A stretch of 64,000 bases of DNA from Ridgeia piscesae (lineage: Eukaryota; Annelida; Polychaeta; Sabellida; Siboglinidae). Positions within the stretch are counted from its first letter, which is position 1; every line of letters starts with the position of its first letter. Positions 1 through 11,299 of the stretch are shown here, in pieces. The stretch is taken from assembly GCA_025642075.2 (NCBI GenBank), contig JAODUO010000114.1, forward strand, positions 887,001 to 951,000. The letters are read 5' to 3'. The notes under the pieces were generated by a model. The model was not told where the DNA came from. It did not search any database and was given only the letters and a program-made list of their open reading frames with translations. The position numbers and the translations under genes are program-made.

Positions 1-107
1 TCGGGTATGTTAGTTGAAAAGAGCTGGAGTTTTAACATGGTCAACGTTTTCGCGGAGACGCCACGTCGGATGTCCAGCCCCAGGCATGTGACTTTCGTCC
101 GGTGTTA

Positions 108-126
108 TGACGTCATAATGACGTCA
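108..126. promoter_or_regulatory. Pair of CRE-like palindromes
   Basis: Two perfect TGACGTCA octamers begin 11 bases apart, about one helical turn. This is the consensus site for CREB/ATF bZIP proteins. No gene start is visible nearby, and a related sequence occurs near 32190 at the end of a large repeat, so they may belong to a dispersed element and not a promoter. Confidence 0.3.
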
Positions 127-1261
127 ATTGTTCTATAATTCGTGCAATTTCATAGTCTTAATTTCAGATTATGACAGTATTTTATCCTTCGTTGTAAATG
201 CATAATAGTATATCAACCTTCGTGCTTCAGCAGGCATCGATGACAACACCAGTCTCAGCACCCCGGCGAAACGCACGATAAACTTATTCTATAATTATAA
301 TATCGCGATTGTCTGTTATTGTTATCCTTCACGGGTGACGGCAAAACTCCAGTTGCCCATGGCCATGCATATTTTAGTTTGATGAAAAGCGTAAGATATG
401 CCATGGCATAAGTAGTAGGCCTGCATGCGTGTATGCTCTGTTTACTTCCCCTGGCTGGCGGAATTTGCAGTTTACTAGAAAAGGAGAGAGAAACAGTGGC
501 GTAGCCAGAGGGGGGGCCATGCCCCCAATCCCGGAAAAAATAAAGATGATGAGGAACGGAGGACCAATAACTGGCTGCCTGATTCACAGAGTCACAAATT
601 AAATACAATTGGTTTCAGGATGCCTCTGTAAGATTTTTCTTCCCACTCCTACCCTTTCATAAAAAAATCGTCATTCAAATAGGGTTAAGTTAGGAATTCT
701 CCTCTTGTCGCATGCTGCAGCATGAGAGTTAACGACAGAGCAATGAAAATGTCATTATTCTCAATGTGCATGATGGCTAATGGCTGTTAAGGATTCAAAA
801 TAATAGTTGCCTGGTTACTACACTAGTGTCAAATTGCATTTTGTTGTTATTATTTTCTTGGCGTCACTGTCGTTAGTGGTTAGTTGGCCATTATTTCCTT
901 TTCTATTGTATGTTTTATCCAATTCTTCTATCTATCGTTTTTTCCACTCTTTCTATGTCACTTAATGCAATCCCCATCGCAATTTCGGTCTTTCTCGCCT
1001 CCATTTCCCATCCACATTCTAGGCATCTGCTCTCATTGCCAGGTTTTCATCTCCCAGTTTTCCACATGACCAGCCATGTATAGTACTCCTTACCAATTTC
1101 TTTTTAGAACTTTCGTTCACTCCAACATCCATTCTCATTTCATCCATTTTTTCTATCAGCCCTCTTAACTCCCACGATTATTATTACCAGGTTGTTTTTC
1201 ACAAACCTGAACCTTCTGTTGTTTCTCTATTACTGCCATCGTCTCTAGTCATTCATGTTTA

Positions 1262-1264
<3 letters not shown>

Positions 1265-1343
<79 letters not shown>
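1265..1343. repeat. (TA)n microsatellite
   Basis: About 79 bases of uninterrupted TA dinucleotide. The YIYI open frame across it is an artefact of the repeat. Confidence 0.97.
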
Positions 1344-1347
<4 letters not shown>

Positions 1348-1572
1348 CATGACTCAGTTTTTACAACTTTATTCAATCTTACCATTTCTTTCACTGTGAT
1401 AGACAAATACCATACTGTGGTTGAAAATGTCAGGGCACTCTCGACTGCAGCTCTGTAAAAGATCAGCACGATCTGTGTGGTCAAACCAAATGATCTCAAC
1501 CTTCTTCAAAATCACAGCCGCTGCTGCGCCTTTTTGACAACAGTATCAATATTTAGCTCCCATTTAAGATTA

Positions 1573-3490
1573 TTAGATATTGTAGAACAAAGAAACTTGG
1601 AAATGTTGGACGATTTCAACTGTCCTGCTACCGATCAAAAGAGGCGAGAGGGGAGAATATTTCTTTCTCTTAAAATCCACAATCATTTCCTTTGTTTTGT
1701 TTACATTGAACTCCAGATTATTTTCGCTGCACCAACTGATAAGTTTGTTCACCTGATCACGATACTCAGATTCATCAGAGTTGGTAATAAGCCCTAGCAC
1801 TGTAGTATCGTCAGCAGATTTCCGTATTTGGGTACATTCATGACAAGATACGCAAACCTATATGTAAAAAGAGAGTATAACATTGGTGACAGAACACAGC
1901 CATGAGGGGTACCAGTAGATAAAGTAAGTGATGACGAAAGGTTGCCACCTATTTTCACAACCTGCGGTCTGTTCAATAGAAAATCGAGGATCCACAGATA
2001 CACGGACACCGACATCTTCTTAAACAGTTTTGAGGGGATAATTGTATTAAAACCATAGCTATAATCAACAAAAAGGATCCTACCGTAAATATGTGGACTG
2101 TCTAGATGTTGGAGAAGATAAAACAATCCTAGAGAAACAGCGTCGTCAACAGATCTATTTTCACGATGTGCAAACTGAAATTGGTCAAGCAATGGATCGA
2201 TAATTGATTTCAGAAATTGGAGGACCAATCGTTCGAGTGTCTTCATGACTACAGAGGTCAAGGCAATAGGCCTATAATCGTTTAAACAAGAGGCTGTATA
2301 TTTCTTTTGAACAGGAATGATAGTTGACTTTTTGAAGCAATGTGGGATTTTACATTGGGAAAGAGACACACTGAATATATGTCTGTAAAATCACATGAGA
2401 GATGGCCGGCACAATGTTTAAGTACACAAGGAGAGATGTTATCCGGGCCAGCAGCCTTCTTGCTCTTTAGCTGTTGAAACATGCATTTTACGACAAATTC
2501 GTCAACTGTGAAAGGAGGGAGGAGGCAGGAGGGAGGATCGTCACAGTGAAACCCTGTGACAGAGGAAGGGGGAATAGTGTTGTGCTTATCAAAGCGGCTG
2601 TAAAAGTCATCCAGTTTATCACGAATAGTAGTGTCGGTAGTGGTAGTATTCTTGGGCGACGGCTTATAGCCTGCCAGATGTTCTTAGAGTTGTTGGTGGT
2701 GAGATGTTCCTCAAGCTTGTCCCGGTATTTGGCCTTACCGGTCTTAATGGCATTTTCTGCTGCATGTCTCGCTTTCATTTATTTGTCTTTGTCATTGTCT
2801 TTGTACGCATCCTATTTCGCCTGTAGCTTGTGTTTGCAAGTATTAAACCAAGGTTTGTCGTTGGAGTAGCTTGTTATTGTTTTCGTTGGAATACGGAGGC
2901 CCTCGCTGAAGGTGGTGATATCGCTGACTGTCTGTGTGTATTCGTGAATGTCGGTTGCGGCCTCAGTCAGTGCATTCAAATTTCACAGCATCCGCGAAGT
3001 GTCTCCACCGCATTCAATGACCACTGTTTCACAGTTTTCATAGTTGGTTTAACACGCTTCAATTGTTGTTTGTCCGGCCATGCACAAGGTAAACCATGCA
3101 TGGTCCGAGCGGCCGAGTGGTGAGCGATGGGTGGAACGATAGGCTCGGCGCCTTTGATGGTTGTAAAACAGTGGTCAAGAATTCTACCATCCCTAGTTGC
3201 ACCTGCTGTATGAACTTCGGCATCTCTTTTTTTCGGATTGGCTTTCTTGACATCACGCGTCAAGATAACGAACGAGTCTGCCTGCGTGACGATGTCAAAC
3301 AGTTGAATCACAACCGGCACCTGTGTTAGCTTGAGTGGGTATAATATAGGCACTATATACACAATCAGAATTATCCTCCCTGGGCAAGTAAGTATAGAAA
3401 GGCTAACAGATATTTGTTTTCTGTTTGTCAGCAGAGCAGGTTTTTGACAAAATCTTGACATGAGGAACAACAAGAAATCGATGATCAAAG
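1573..3490 (-). mobile_element. Degenerate non-LTR retrotransposon (LINE), CR1/L2/Rex1-like
   Basis: Read on the minus strand, this holds in order: an endonuclease C-terminal remnant (about 3490-2976, ending in VKQWSLNAVETLRGC-like residues), a linker (about 2778-2488), and a reverse transcriptase (2482-1573). Recognisable RT pieces are KKAAGPDNISP, the FVDYSYGFNTIIP block that corresponds to the usual FxDxSxAF motif, GTPHGCVLSPMLYSLFT, and NNLEFNVNKTKEM. The catalytic ADD triplet is at 1815-1807 in a different frame from the segment before it, so at least two frameshifts separate the pieces. The copy cannot encode a working protein. It lies downstream of the adhesion gene and on the same strand. 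The family assignment within CR1/L2/Rex1 is by resemblance only. Confidence 0.88.
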
Positions 3491-3722
3491 CTCATCCCTG
3501 ATATAGATACATAAGAGGGGAAGGGGAGAAGAGCAACATTGGATGTGTCCGGACACTCTCTGTGCTGTGTGTGTTTGTTGGTCAGCAGACACTATAGACA
3601 AGTAGTTCACAGAGGTTCTGTAACGTCTGTGTTTTCTTTCACACCTAGCGCATCATTATTAGTACTCGAGGTCACGTGATCACTTTTACACGACATATTC
3701 CACTGTGGTTGTCCTAACTGGT
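3434..3722. repeat. Old dispersed repeat, copy A (5' part)
   Basis: This stretch resembles 9186-9392 over most of its length. Shared blocks include GAGGAACAA..AAGAAATC, CTGATATAG, and GTTGTCCT(A/G)ACT. Its continuation appears at 4603-4665. The intervening 880 bases look inserted, because in the second copy the two parts are directly joined near 9390. Confidence 0.6.
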
Positions 3723-3731
3723 GGGTCCGTG

Positions 3732-3880
3732 GTCTTTTCGTTTTCTAATTTGCGAACGAAAAAAGAAAAACGAATTCCTTTTTCGTTTTCAAATTTGCGA
3801 ACGAAAAACAAAAAACAATTCCTTTTTCGTTTTCAAAAGTGAAGTACGAAAAACGAAAAACTAATTCGTTTTTCGTTTTT
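3732..3880. repeat. TTTTTCGTTTTC tandem of small hairpins
   Basis: Two to three diverged units of about 50 bases each contain TTCGTTTTC followed by GAACGAAAA, so every unit can fold on itself. It lies inside the insert that splits dispersed repeat copy A. Confidence 0.7.
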
Positions 3881-4108
3881 GCATTTCGGAAACTTCGGCC
3901 ACACTGCTACTTCGGGTGGCCGGTAAAAGTTGGTAGTTCCGGCGGGATACTTCGGTCGCATTTTGAAAATAAGCTCGCAGAAATTGCATCGCCGAAGTGG
4001 TATATCTAAGTACATATAGGTGGATATTGATCGTTTCGGCGCTGCTTTTTATGTTTCGATAATTTAGTAAACTATACTCAACCTTCTGTGATAAACTACA
4101 GATATGTT

Positions 4109-4110
<2 letters not shown>

Positions 4111-4177
<67 letters not shown>
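4111..4177. repeat. (TA)n microsatellite
   Basis: About 65 bases of TA dinucleotide. It is followed by a short GATA-rich tail and AT-rich sequence to about 4590 in which no gene is seen. Confidence 0.95.
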
Positions 4178-4178
<1 letters not shown>

Positions 4179-4602
4179 ATAGATAGATAAATCGAGAGTA
4201 GATATATTTATTTTGTAACTGCAACTATGTGATGCAATAGTTATTTAAATTTACTTTGTAAACTATTTGACTTAGGAGACCCCTATTATGAATAATAAAT
4301 AGTCGCTATCATAGGGGCCACTTTGGGTTTTTAAATAATTATTTAAATATAATTATTGAATCCCATTGACGGACTATTACGGATAGCCCAATTGTATTTA
4401 GAAGTATTTTTTATTAAAATTTGTTAATTTACGCGTATTGTAATTAGATGATGTGTGGTAAAATATAATACATTTATGTGTTGCTAGTGTTAATTCATTA
4501 TTATTTTGCATATGTAGTAACTTACAACTGTAGAAATATGTTTGTATCTGTGGGTAATATGCTGTTTTACATAATGTATCAGTCTTTTTTAAACTGTGAG
4601 CG

Positions 4603-4665
4603 TTTATGTTTTGCAGACAGCTGGGGTTTGCCTGCTGACACAGCACGTTGATTGGTCAATACCCC
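4603..4665. repeat. Old dispersed repeat, copy A (3' part)
   Basis: GTTTTGCAGACAGCTGGGGTTTG followed by GCTGACACAGCACGTTGATTGG matches 9396-9450, where the same order of blocks is seen. It completes copy A that begins at 3434. A weaker relative (ACCCCATTGGTTGGGGGGTCAATAA) lies near 18503. Confidence 0.55.
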
Positions 4666-4782
4666 AACCTGATGTTAAAGCCACTTTGACAGTGGCTGGG
4701 TTTTCGCCGTGACTTCTTTGCAATTATCCTGCTCATGGACATGCACTCCACGTGGGGTTGCGTTGTTATTAGGCCTTGTTTT

Positions 4783-5094
4783 TGTCAAGGACTGCTATGA
4801 CGCCATTATATTTATATATGTGTTTTGTGAATTTATTTTGTTCAGTGATCGGTGACTCCATCTAGTGATTAATGGTTAGTGTTGATAAGCAGTGACAATA
4901 GGTGTCACTGCAGTTTGATCGGCGGGAAGATAGCGGGATTTGGAGGAGAGCAAGCAATGAACCCGAGGCATGAGGTGCAAAAAGCATGAGCATGTATTCC
5001 TGACGTCTGACCGTGGGCATGGTCTTGTCTTGTTTGTGTGTCAATAAAGAAGTGAATGAAACAGAGATCCAGCGCTCCGCGTCCATCCTCGACA
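4783..5094 (+). repeat. 5' long terminal repeat
   Basis: It aligns with 7410-7773 almost throughout. The 3' LTR has about 50 extra bases (near 7600-7655) that this copy lacks, while the shared parts differ at only scattered positions. It contains CAATAAAG near 5042, a likely poly(A) signal within the LTR, and ends in ATCCTCGACA. Confidence 0.85.
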
Positions 5095-5096
5095 AC

Positions 5097-5114
5097 TGGT
5101 GTCGAAAGTGGGAT
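5097..5114 (+). other. Putative primer-binding site
   Basis: TGGTGTCGAAAGTGGG starts two bases after the 5' LTR. The TGG start and position fit a tRNA 3'-end primer site of Gypsy-type elements. The tRNA species cannot be settled from the sequence alone. Confidence 0.55.
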
Positions 5115-5470
5115 TCGCCCAGCAATAAGTTAGGAAGAAAAGACCCTGTCGCACAGTCGTGTAGTTCATGGTGAGCTACGTTGTAATTGGTTGTGTATGT
5201 TTATGTGCTACAGTTATGTTACATGTGTATTATATAGCGTTGGTGTATGATTATCAGTTGGATGTGTGTCATCTAAGTTATGTTTTTTATTGTGAGTAAC
5301 CACACTTGGTCTTGGTTATATGGTCTATTTGTTTTTTAATGTTTTACATTGTAAGCTAGTCTGTGGTTGTATACCTTGATGTTTGTTGGGCCTGTTCAAT
5401 CACACATCTCAATGAGTTGACACCAATCTTCGGAATTCGTTTGATCTTTGAATTAACTTGCCACTTCTTT

Positions 5471-6093
5471 CCATCAACATGACTGATGAACAAATTGAGC
5501 TTTAATTGCACAGTCAAACGCGGCTTTAGCAACAACATTGGCTGGTGTCTTTCAGCAATATAGGGCCCCACCTGCTCCAACAATTAATCTGGCCAAATTT
5601 ATGGGTTACCCTTTGAGGGCTGGTGTCCCTAATGCTGCAAGAGAATGAACAATAACGTTGTGCTAGGCAAGAGGAAGATTCGTCTCCCATAGAATGTAGA
5701 TTCCTACAGATGCTGCAGATGCAGCAACAGCTGCAAACGCAAGTGATGCAGCTGGCATCACAGCAGTGCGAGACAGCTGGGCAAATTTAGACGGTGGTTG
5801 ACCAATTGCCCAGTCTGGCTTGCCAGCCTCGGTTGGCAGCGCCAGCTAGGCCGGTAAGAGCAGCAAGCTTGACCAAGCCCAATCCCAGGGATGGCTCGTG
5901 TTTTTATTGTAAAGAACAGGGCTATTTCGTCAGAAGGAAGAGGACTTCATCCACGCCACTTTCTGTCAGGTATAGCTCATGTTTCGGTTGTAAGCAGGAG
6001 GGCCATTTTGTCCGCGATTGCCCGCAGAAGAAGTGTGTAGATGTGATGAGCAGAGGGCCAGAGCAGAGCAGTGCTCAAATGACATCTGGCTAG
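5471..6093 (+). pseudogene. gag remnant with two CCHC zinc knuckles
   Basis: The readable part (5794-6093, 99 codons) has two zinc-knuckle motifs. The second (5980-6021) is a clean C-x2-C-x4-H-x4-C: CFGCKQEGHFVRDC. The first (from 5899) is CFYCKEQGYFVRRKR, in which the expected His is Tyr and the last Cys is missing, so it is degenerate. Upstream (5700-5790) is a glutamine- and methionine-rich stretch closed by a stop, and an ATGACTGATGAACAAATT start near 5480 runs into a stop after a few codons. Such knuckles bind element RNA during packaging in Gag proteins. The frame is interrupted, so this is a pseudogene or was never a full gag. Confidence 0.75.
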
Positions 6094-6135
6094 TGATCGG
6101 GTGGTTAGAATTTCATCTAGGGGGAGACAGAGAAA

Positions 6136-6714
6136 TTGGGTGCTGATGAAGATAAAATTGTAGAGTTGGAAGGGAGGTTGTTGGAGGCAGATACCTTGGA
6201 GGTACAGCTCCGTCAACAGGTAGTATCCCTAAAGGCTGGCCAGGAGCAGATGAGGGTGCAGGGCAAGGAATTGCACATGGTGGCAAATCAGAACTTGGGG
6301 TTAGCTAAAAGGTTGGACAAAGCAAATGTGGACATCTCAACATTGACATTCTCTGTGGAATCAGCCAGGGCTGACGCGGTGGTGGCATGCAGCAAGAATT
6401 CTCAACTGCTTAACCAGTTGAAGGGCAACCAAGTTGAATGTGGAGCCGTGGTGAACCAACTCGGGGAGGTGCGTAAGCAGCTGGAGGAGCTCGGTGAGCA
6501 GAAAAGCCAATTCCGCAGACAGGTGACAGAGCTGCAGAGCCATCTGTCCGCTGTCTGCAGCAAGAGAGATGCCACAGTTTGTCCATGCGAGGCCACCCAG
6601 GTGGATACGGAGCTCGTCCAAAGTCAGGTGGAGAGGCTGGAATGTGAGAGGGGGCGAGGTGGAGGTGAACAGAAAACATCGGCATTGGCTGGCTCCGAGG
6701 AGACAACCACATAA
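6136..6714 (+). CDS. Coiled-coil protein of the LTR element
   Basis: An uninterrupted frame of 192 codons sits where pol would be expected. Residues 8-150 show leucine and other hydrophobic residues at heptad spacing with Glu, Gln, Lys and Arg between (for example VELEGRLLEADTLEVQLRQQ and LGEVRKQLEELGEQKSQFRR), so a long coiled coil is predicted. The C-terminal 35 residues are Gly/Glu/Thr-rich and probably disordered. No enzymatic motif is seen. It is intact while the gag before it is broken. It could be a divergent gag-like ORF, an accessory ORF of the element, or a captured host fragment; the sequence does not decide. The start at 6136 is the first in-frame ATG; a GTGCTGATG context offers no independent support. 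Confidence 0.55.
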   Translation: MGADEDKIVELEGRLLEADTLEVQLRQQVVSLKAGQEQMRVQGKELHMVANQNLGLAKRLDKANVDISTLTFSVESARADAVVACSKNSQLLNQLKGNQVECGAVVNQLGEVRKQLEELGEQKSQFRRQVTELQSHLSAVCSKRDATVCPCEATQVDTELVQSQVERLECERGRGGGEQKTSALAGSEETTT

Positions 6715-7409
6715 TTTGGTTGGCAGAAAGGCCAACGCGTACCGTTGGTGCAGGAAGTGGCACATCTCTGCATGCCTGTAGATAATAGGTCCGTCTATCT
6801 CATGAACACAGCGACAATGGTAGTTGCCTGCATGAGCGGGACAGGAGTTTTCCCACTGCCATGTACTGTGTATGTCCGGTACGTATGTTTTGGTAGGTGG
6901 AGCCACACGCTGTCACATAGCCAAGGTAGTTGCCTGCATTAGCGGGACATGGGTTTCCTCTATCTTCGGCTACTGGGTGCTGCTTGTAAGTATAGCATTG
7001 TTTCCCAGGCTAAAGTAACTTTACATAATACTAGTTGTGACAATGGGTGTCACTGAGGAGTGCTGGTTGAGATATGGTGCAGAGGAAAATTCTACGTTTA
7101 TTTTTAGGTAATGTGAAAATGGTTATGATGTTTGCTCCATGTGGACACAGGGGTCGCCCGCATCATTTACTGTGTTTAATTTTCTGTTTTAAATTTTTGG
7201 TTTAAACCTTATTTACTTTATATTCGATGCTATGAAAGTGCAATGGTGTTTGCTCCAGGTGGAGACAGGGGTTGCCCGCACCAACCAGTGGATGTAGTCG
7301 TGTGTACTACTGTGTTTTTATTCTTATTTGGTCTATTGTGAGGCCATTTGGTCACGAGTGTTTCGTGTTGGCGTAATCCGTGGACTGATACAGACTAACC
7401 TGGGCCAGA
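6715..7409 (+). other. LTR element interior, non-coding
   Basis: No coding frame is supported. It holds an imperfect direct duplication: TTTGCTCCATGTGGACACAG at about 7131 and TTTGCTCCAGGTGGAGACAG at about 7249, both followed by GGGT(C/T)GCCCGCA. The bases before the 3' LTR do not form an obvious polypurine tract. Confidence 0.5.
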
Positions 7410-7773
7410 TGTCATGGACAGCCATGACGCTATTACATTTATATGTGTTTTGTGAATTTATTTTGTTCAGTGATCGGTGATTCCACCTAGTAATTAATGG
7501 TTAGTGTTGATAAGCAGTAACAATAGGTGTCACTGCAGTTTGATCGGCGGGAAGATAGCGGGATTTGGGGGAGAGCAAGCAATGAACCCGAGGCATGAGG
7601 TATTTTTGAGAAATTATAATTTGCTTTGCGTGATTGCTTCACCGATGCTTTAGGAGCAAAAAGCATGAGCATGTATTCCTGACGTCTGACCGTGGGCAGG
7701 GTCTTGTCTTGTTTGTGTGTCAATAAAGAAGTGAATGAAACAGAGATCAAGCGCTCCACGTCCATCCTTGACA
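7410..7773 (+). repeat. 3' long terminal repeat
   Basis: Partner of the 5' LTR. It starts TGTCATGGAC and ends ATCCTTGACA. It is longer by about 50 bases because of sequence after GAGGTA near 7600 that the 5' copy lacks. The two LTRs differ by several substitutions and this indel, so the insertion is not recent. Confidence 0.85.
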
Positions 7774-9185
7774 TTATTAATGTACATCCGGTTGCATTCC
7801 ATCTGGTCTCGCCGACACCCAACATTTATAAGCTGTATTTCTTCATTTCAGGAATCACTTAGGCAGCCTTCCTTGCCTGGTACATCACATACATGGTCTA
7901 TACATACCAGATCTGTCGACGGTCTTACTTCCCGTAGGCTCTCATCAGCTAACGTCGTGGAGCCGCCTGTGGAAGCATCATCTTCCAAAAATAAACTGTC
8001 TGTCTAACTTGGGGGTTTGATGTTAGTTGCATTATTTTTCGCTTCGGTTTCTATAAACGCCTGTTTCCCCTATATTAGTGATCAGTCCAGTCAGTGGGGT
8101 TTTCATGGGAAGGTTGTCCCTCCTTTAGCCCTTACTGTGTTTGTCCCCTTGGCCTGAGACTTGGATACAACAGTGTCACCACAAGTAGGTAGAGTCGGAC
8201 TTGTTCAAGAGAGGTTATAGGTTAGGTCACATACATTTAGACCCCATAAAGCTCAGGGTTCTGGTGAGTACATTCCAATAATAACAAATGTTGAATACTA
8301 TTGACGTTTTTCGTCGACGTCACATGTTTCATATCTCTCCATGCTCTCCGTAATCCACTATTTTCATTAACAAAAACCAGACACACCCTTTCCAAACATT
8401 GGATGTTAATCCAATCTCCAGACTTCTCCCTCAATGTTGGGGACTCAGTCCCACCCCGAAACAAAGCTTTTTAGCGGTTCAGCACGTCCAAATGCTGTAT
8501 GTCTTGCTGTCTCGGACAATGACATCGGAAGGGAGTGAGGCGGAGGAATGAAGGAGGGAGGGAGGCAGGGAGGCAGGGTTGGATGAATTGGCTGACAGGA
8601 GAGAGAGGGAGAAAAGGCAACACAACAGCGTCGTCCCCCTTCAATTTCGTCGTCAGACTGACCTGTCTGTTACATTTAGCCTTCCAACTGCAATGCGTAA
8701 ATGGATGTCGTCATCAATGTGGAATAAATTAACTTGCCCACCACTTGTAGTTTCAGTCCCCAGCAGACACCCAGGAGTCGAATGCCTCGTCTTAAAATCG
8801 GACCGCGGGTCGGGTAGGTCTCTAGCTGCACTGGCTTCACGGGCAACCGACTGAGTTACTAACATCCGAACAGTGACGAAGTATATTACTTCCCTGGCTA
8901 ATTTCTCAGCCTGATTCTGATAAACCTGTGTGTGTGTCTATGGACCCATATGTCCAACGGCTTTGCATGTATGGGGCTGTAGACGGTTTGTATGTTCCAG
9001 GCATCAGTGGGTTCACGGGGAGTAGTAATACTCACAATGGGGTTGCAGCAGAATTATTGACAGCACACAAGTCTTGCCCCACATTCTTCTAGCTGGGGTG
9101 ATTGCATAAGGAGAGACTTAGATAATTTGCATGTCTGGAGAAAATAGAACGAGAGACAAGAACAGAGTTGTCAGCTGGCAGAGAA
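7774..9185. other. Intergenic stretch, no gene seen
   Basis: No supported gene. The plus strand has a purine-rich GGAGG/GGCAGG run at 8537-8580. The overlapping short frames at 8535-8865 on both strands show no family resemblance. Confidence 0.5.
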
Positions 9186-9450
9186 GACAGTACAAGAGAG
9201 GAACAAGAAATCAGTGATTAGAATCAAAGCCAAACTCACCTCTGATATAGTGGGGAGGAGAAAAGAACAACGTTGGACACGTCCGAGGACTCGTTGTTAT
9301 ATGTGTGTGTTTGTTTATCAGTTGACAGTAGTCCAAAGTGGTCTTTGAAACCTACACGATCCATTGCGATTGTCCTGACTAGTCAAATTTTTTGCAGATA
9401 TCTGGAGTTTGGCAGCTGACACAGTGCATTGGTTGGGTGGTCAATAAAAT
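9186..9450. repeat. Old dispersed repeat, copy B
   Basis: It matches 3434-3722 and then 4603-4665 in order, without the 880-base insert found in copy A. It ends just before the 55-bp minisatellite. Confidence 0.6.
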
Positions 9451-9472
9451 GGTGTTAAAAATAGGCCTACTC

Positions 9473-11103
9473 AAGCTCATGACGGCAGGTGACGTTGTTC
9501 TCATCTCGTCATCTGACATCTGGCAGCAAGCACCAAGCTCATGACGGCAGGTGACGTTGTTCTCATCTCGTCATCTGACATCTGGCAGCAAGCACCAAGC
9601 TCATGACGGCAGGTGACGTTCTCATCTCGTCATCTGACATCTGGCAGCAAGCACCAAGCTCATGACGGCAGGTGACGTTCTCATCTCGTCATCTGACAGC
9701 AAGCACCAAGCTCATGACGGCAGGTGACTTTGTTCTCATCTCGTCATCTGGCAGCAGGCACCAAGCTCATGACGGCAGGTGACGTTGTTCTCATCTCGTC
9801 ATCTGGCAGCAGGCACCAAGCTCATGACGGCAGGTGACGTTCTCATCTCGTCATCTGACAGCAAGCACCAAGCTCATGACGGCAGGTGACGTTGTTCTCA
9901 TCTCGTCATCTGGCAGCAGGCACCAAGCTCATGACGGCAGGTGACGTTGTTCTCATCTCGTCATCTGGCAGCAGGCACCAAGCTCATGACGGCAGGTGAC
10001 GTTGTCCTCATCTCGTCATCTGGCAGCAGGCACCAAGCTCATGACTGCAGGTGACGTTGTCCTCATCACGTCATCTGGCAGCAGACACCAAGCTCATGAC
10101 GGCAGGTGACGTTGTTCTCATCACGTCATCTGGCAGCAGGCACCAAGCTCATGACGGCGGGTGACGTTGTTCTCATCTCGTCATCTGGCAGCAGGCACCA
10201 AGCTCATGACGGCAGGTAACGTTGTTCTCATCACGTCATCTGGCAGCAAGCACCAAGCTCATGACGGCAGGTGACGTTGTTCTCGTCTCGTCATCTGGTA
10301 GCAGGCACCAAGCTCATGACGGCAGGTAACGTTGTTCTCGTCACGTTATCTGGCAGCAGGCACCAAGCTCATGACGGCAGGTGACATTGTTCTCATCACG
10401 TCATCTGACAGCAAGAACCAAGCTCATGACGGCAGGTGACATTCTCGTCTCGTCATCTGGCAGCAAGAACCAAGCTCATGATGGCAGGTGACGTTCTTGT
10501 CTCGTCATCTGGCAGCAAGCACCAAGCTCATGACGGCAGGTGACGTTCTTGTCTCGTCATCTGGCTGCAAGCACCAAGCTCATGACGGCAGGTGACATTG
10601 TTCTCATCACGTCATCTGGCAGCAGGCACCAAGCTCATGACGGCAGGTGACGTTGTTCTCATCTCGTCATCTGGCAGCAGGCACCAAGCTCATGACGGCA
10701 GGTAACGTTGTTCTCATCACGTCATCTGGCAGCAAGCACCAAGCTCATGACGGCAGGTGACGTTGTTCTCGTCTCGTCATCTGGTAGCAGGCACCAAGCT
10801 CATGACGGCAGGTAACGTTGTTCTCGTCACGTTATCTGGCAGCAGGCACCAAGCTCATGACGGCAGGTGACATTGTTCTCATCACGTCATCTGGCAGCAG
10901 GCACCAAGCTCATGACGGCAGGTGACATTGTTCTCGTCTTGTCATCTGACAGCAAGAACCAAGCTCATGACGGCAGGTGACATTCTCGTCTCGTCATCTG
11001 GCAGCAAGAACCAAGCTCATGATGGCAGGTGACGTTCTTGTCTCGTCATCTGGCAGCAAGCACCAAGCTCATGACGGCAGGTGACGTTGTTCTCGTCTCG
11101 TCG
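9473..11103. repeat. 55-bp minisatellite, about 30 copies
   Basis: The unit runs CACCAAGCTCATGACGGCAG, then GTGACGTTGTTCTCATCTCG, then TCATCTGGCAGCAGG. Units of 52 bases lack GTT, and the first ones are about 61-63 bases with an extra ACATCTGGC. Variants (TAACG for TGACG, TCACG for TCTCG, GGTAGC for GGCAGC) recur in the same order at about 10200-10500 and 10690-11050, offset about 487 bases, so a block of several units was duplicated as one. Each unit carries CAGGTGACGT. The array lies immediately past the 3' end of the adhesion gene. Confidence 0.95.
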
Positions 11104-11142
11104 TTGCATATGAACCATCGGTGGATGAACTAGTAGTTTTTT

Positions 11143-11148
11143 TTTATT
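11143..11148 (-). promoter_or_regulatory. Distal poly(A) signal candidate
   Basis: AATAAA on the minus strand, about 190 bases past the first candidate and just before the minisatellite. It would extend the 3' UTR of the adhesion gene to about 11120. Confidence 0.35.
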
Positions 11149-11299
11149 AGACTGGGAGGTGCAATACTGGGCAGATCAAGAGAGGGTAGTATAGGGTCTA
11201 GGGGCACACACATCTCCAGTTGAACAACTTGGATCTTCAGCGGCTTATTCACCATGTTCCCATGCCAACGAAATTCTCGGAATAGCCACCACTGCTATC

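Larger units (their letters stand above)
1..1572. other. Non-coding stretch, no gene seen
   Basis: No convincing coding region is seen; the short open frames here lack family resemblance or codon structure. It holds two perfect TGACGTCA palindromes at 108-115 and 119-126 and a TA microsatellite at 1265-1343. The stretch 900-1250 is pyrimidine-rich on the plus strand. Confidence 0.6.
4783..7773 (+). mobile_element. LTR retrotransposon lacking pol
   Basis: A 2991-base element is bounded by two similar long terminal repeats (4783-5094 and 7410-7773). Each LTR begins TGTCA and ends TGACA or CGACA with short inverted ends (TGTCAAGGA against TCCTCGACA). After the 5' LTR comes a primer-binding-like TGGTGTCGAAAGTGGG. 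The interior holds a broken gag with zinc knuckles, then an intact 192-codon coiled-coil ORF, then non-coding sequence. No protease, reverse transcriptase, RNase H or integrase is recognised, and there is little room for them. No clear target-site duplication is seen (GTTTT before, TTATT after). It is best read as a non-autonomous Ty3/Gypsy-like element that depends on a relative elsewhere. Confidence 0.82.

Noticed and set aside
9473..11103. CRISPR-like array of direct repeats
   Set aside because: Units are contiguous variants without unique spacers, and the window is eukaryotic.
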